A DNA stretch of 64,000 nt, taken from positions 124,001 to 188,000 of the forward strand of contig VDFB02262711.1 in the NCBI GenBank assembly GCA_007258455.2. Direction: 5' to 3'. The stretch's first letter is position 1. Each line of letters opens with the position of its first letter. The DNA is from Sequoia sempervirens (lineage: Eukaryota > Streptophyta > Pinopsida > Cupressales > Cupressaceae). The notes beneath the pieces were generated by a model, which was not told where the DNA came from, did not search any database, and was given only the letters and a program-made list of their open reading frames with translations. Of this stretch, positions 56,616-64,000 are shown one piece after another. Position numbers and translations under genes: made by a program.

Positions 56616-57450
56616 ACCCTAATCCTAATTTTATATCTTACTCAAAACTAATTCTAATTCTACAAATAACCTTGAACATAACTATAATCCTAACCCAAAT
56701 CCTAATACCAATTCTATATGTAAACCTAACCTTAACCCTAATCCCAATAATCAAATTAATCCCAACCTTAACCCTAATTGTGATGATAACCCTACCCCAA
56801 ATTCTAATTCTATGTCTAATTGTAACCCTAATATACAACCCTAAACCTAACCCTGATTTATACCCCTAATCCTAACTCTAATACAAATTCTATCTCTAAC
56901 CGTAACCATAATCCTAAGTGTACCCTTGATCCTAATTTTATCTATAATTGAAACCCTAACCCTAACCCTATCCCTATCCCTATCCCTATCCCTACCCCTA
57001 CTTTTAACCTCAACCCTAATCTCTAACCCTAAATTTAACCCTAATCCATACCCTCACCCTATTTCTAAACCTAATCCCTTTTATATATGCTAACCACAAA
57101 CCTAACCCTACCCCTCATCTATAACACTAAACCTAACCGTAACAATCATCCCAATACTAATGTAAACCCTAACCCTAACCCCAATACTAACACTTACCCC
57201 AAATTTAATCTTGCTATTATTAACACTAATCCAACCATAACCCAAATTTAACTCTAACCCAACCCTATCTCAAATGTTAATCCCAAACATAAACTTCAAC
57301 CCTAAACCTAACCCTATTGTTAAATTTAACTATATTCCTAACCTTATAATGCTAACTCCAATCCTAACCCTAACCTTACCACAAACCCTAACCCTAACCT
57401 ATTGTTAAACTTAAACCTATTGGTCGCCTTGACCCTAACCCTAACCCTAA
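56616..57450 (-). repeat. Degenerate telomere-like array, CCCTAA-rich strand
   Basis: About 0.8 kb of CCCTAA with CCTAATCCTAA, CCCTATCCCTATCCC and similar variants, opposite in strand to the block before. It ends ACCCTAACCCTAACCCTAAT at about 57429-57448. Confidence 0.92.
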
Positions 57451-57890
57451 TAATTTTGTCTTCCATATCGTGCTGCGAATGTTACTAACATTATATATTA
57501 TAAAAACACCAAGAGATATCCTTCTCGAGACATCTATTTTTTAATAAATTTTCTTATATAAAAATATAATAAACACCTCAAAAAGATTATCTCTCAACAT
57601 TTTTATATATATATATATGTTAGTTTTATAAACATTGTTGCTAAAATTTAGCAAACACAACAAATTAAAACAAAACTATTCTAAAACTTTTTGGGAGGAA
57701 CTTCTCTAAGGAGTTGGTTTTCCATAAACAAAAAATTTCATGGAGACATAGGAGAAAATAGACTTAAATGGGAACAGGGTTACTTTTCCCTTCCAATGCT
57801 AAAGCCCCGCTCCATGGGACCACGTCCTAATTCGTATCACCTAAATAAATATCTCGTTACGTGCAGCCTATATACTTCCCTACCCTGGCG
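57451..57890 (+). promoter_or_regulatory. Upstream/promoter region of helicase gene
   Basis: CCTATATAC at 57868-57876 is a plausible TATA box. GACCACGTCC (near 57820) and GTTACGTGCA (57857-57866) contain ACGT cores. The transcript probably starts near 57900. Telomere-like motifs upstream resemble telo-boxes, common near plant housekeeping genes, but here are part of the satellite. Confidence 0.45.
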
Positions 57891-57899
57891 ATAAAGACG

Positions 57900-57991
57900 A
57901 AGGGACGGCCTCGGATCTCCAACTACACACCAGCCCTTCGTATTTTTTTATTTCTTTCTGTTCACTGCTCTGCAATACAGGTCCTTCTAAA
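57900..57991 (+). other. UAP56: Probable non-coding exon 1 of helicase gene
   Basis: GC-richer, pyrimidine-containing leader ending in TTCTAAAG|GTAATG, a good donor at about 57992. An intron then runs to TTTGCAG at 58212. Start and end are inferred from signals only. Confidence 0.4.
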
Positions 57992-58212
57992 GGTAATGTA
58001 AATCAAATCACGCAGCGCCGCACTTTTTATTCAATTATTTTGATATATTGATCTGCAAAAGAGCTGTGGTTTCCCACTGGCTAGGGTTAGTTTTATTTTT
58101 CATTTTATTTTATTTTTCCTGCACGATATAAGGTGGAGTTGTTTTTGGCTTGGTTTTAGAGTTCATCGGTAAAGGTCTAGGGTTTTTAATGTATGAGTTT
58201 TATTGTTTGCAG

Positions 58213-58336
58213 TATTTAAGATGGTAGATTTGAAGGAGAACGACACTTACCAGGAGGAGCTTCTTGATTATGAAGAGGATGAAGAAACCGCCCCCGATCT
58301 CGTCGCTTCTAAGGCTGCCGCTGAGACCGTTAAGAA
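58213..58336 (+). CDS. UAP56: UAP56/RH15 DEAD-box RNA helicase, first coding exon
   Basis: After TTTGCAG|TATTTAAG the ATG at 58221 opens MVDLKENDTYQEELLDYEED then EETAPD, LVASKAAAETVKK. The (E)ELLDYEE(D) motif at residues 13-20 is diagnostic of the N-terminus of UAP56/DDX39 (plant RH15/RH56), the nuclear mRNA-export and splicing helicase of the TREX complex. The exon ends AAGAA|GTAAGC at 58336 in phase with the next exon (AA+A, Lys). Start chosen for family match and the nearby acceptor. Confidence 0.92.

Positions 58337-64000
<5,664 letters not shown>

Noticed and set aside
56638..56869. ORFs of about 65 codons on both strands
   Set aside because: Products of telomere-like repeats.

Overview
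The window is plant nuclear DNA from a repeat-rich genome. It holds one clear host gene, the 5' part of a UAP56/RH15-type DEAD-box RNA helicase (58213-64000, + strand). It has a 5'-UTR intron and a 5.0 kb second intron. Everything upstream is transposable elements, gene relics and satellite DNA. Large introns, layered old insertions and pseudogenised elements suggest a big seed-plant genome, perhaps a gymnosperm; that is inference and no sequence here proves it.

Layout. 1-7811: a plant L1-type LINE split by a 5.45 kb gag-protease-only Ty3-like LTR element (141-5590). The LTRs carry an antisense tRNA-like unit with A box, B box and T-tract. 7811-8437: AT-rich block with 28-bp inverted ends, abutting the LINE poly(A). 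8438-11191: no gene; two tRNA/SINE-like patches. 11192-12596: truncated copy of a repeat that reappears at 42148.

12597-42144: a 29.5 kb CACTA-type composite flanked by TTG/TTG. Uninterrupted versions of its target site survive at 44125-44138 and 46344-46357, so the insertion can be read directly. Inside are a minus-strand Ptta/En/Spm-like gene relic (26393 down to 14017), two captured SPT16 fragments (14387-15955), a complete 7.04 kb Ty1/copia element (16914-23956) inserted in it, a plus-strand TNP2/DUF4218 transposase gene relic (27262-32211), a long unrecognised minus-strand ORF (37444 to about 33840) and subterminal repeats. A CACTA-like terminus at 26576 suggests two joined elements.

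42145-47128: tandem ~2.0-2.2 kb units carrying an NLR (MHD motif) relic on the minus strand and an alpha-1,4-glycosyltransferase-like relic on the plus strand. 47129-53252: AT-rich DNA holding a second, better preserved LINE. 53555-57450: a degenerate telomere-like array, TTAGGG-rich then CCCTAA-rich (head-to-head). 57451-64000: promoter and first exons of the helicase gene.

No mobile element here looks intact. Most decay is by nonsense codons in otherwise open frames, often TAG at an expected Gln codon, which fits deamination of methylated CHG sites in silenced plant elements. All comparisons were made by eye; no alignments or database searches were run.
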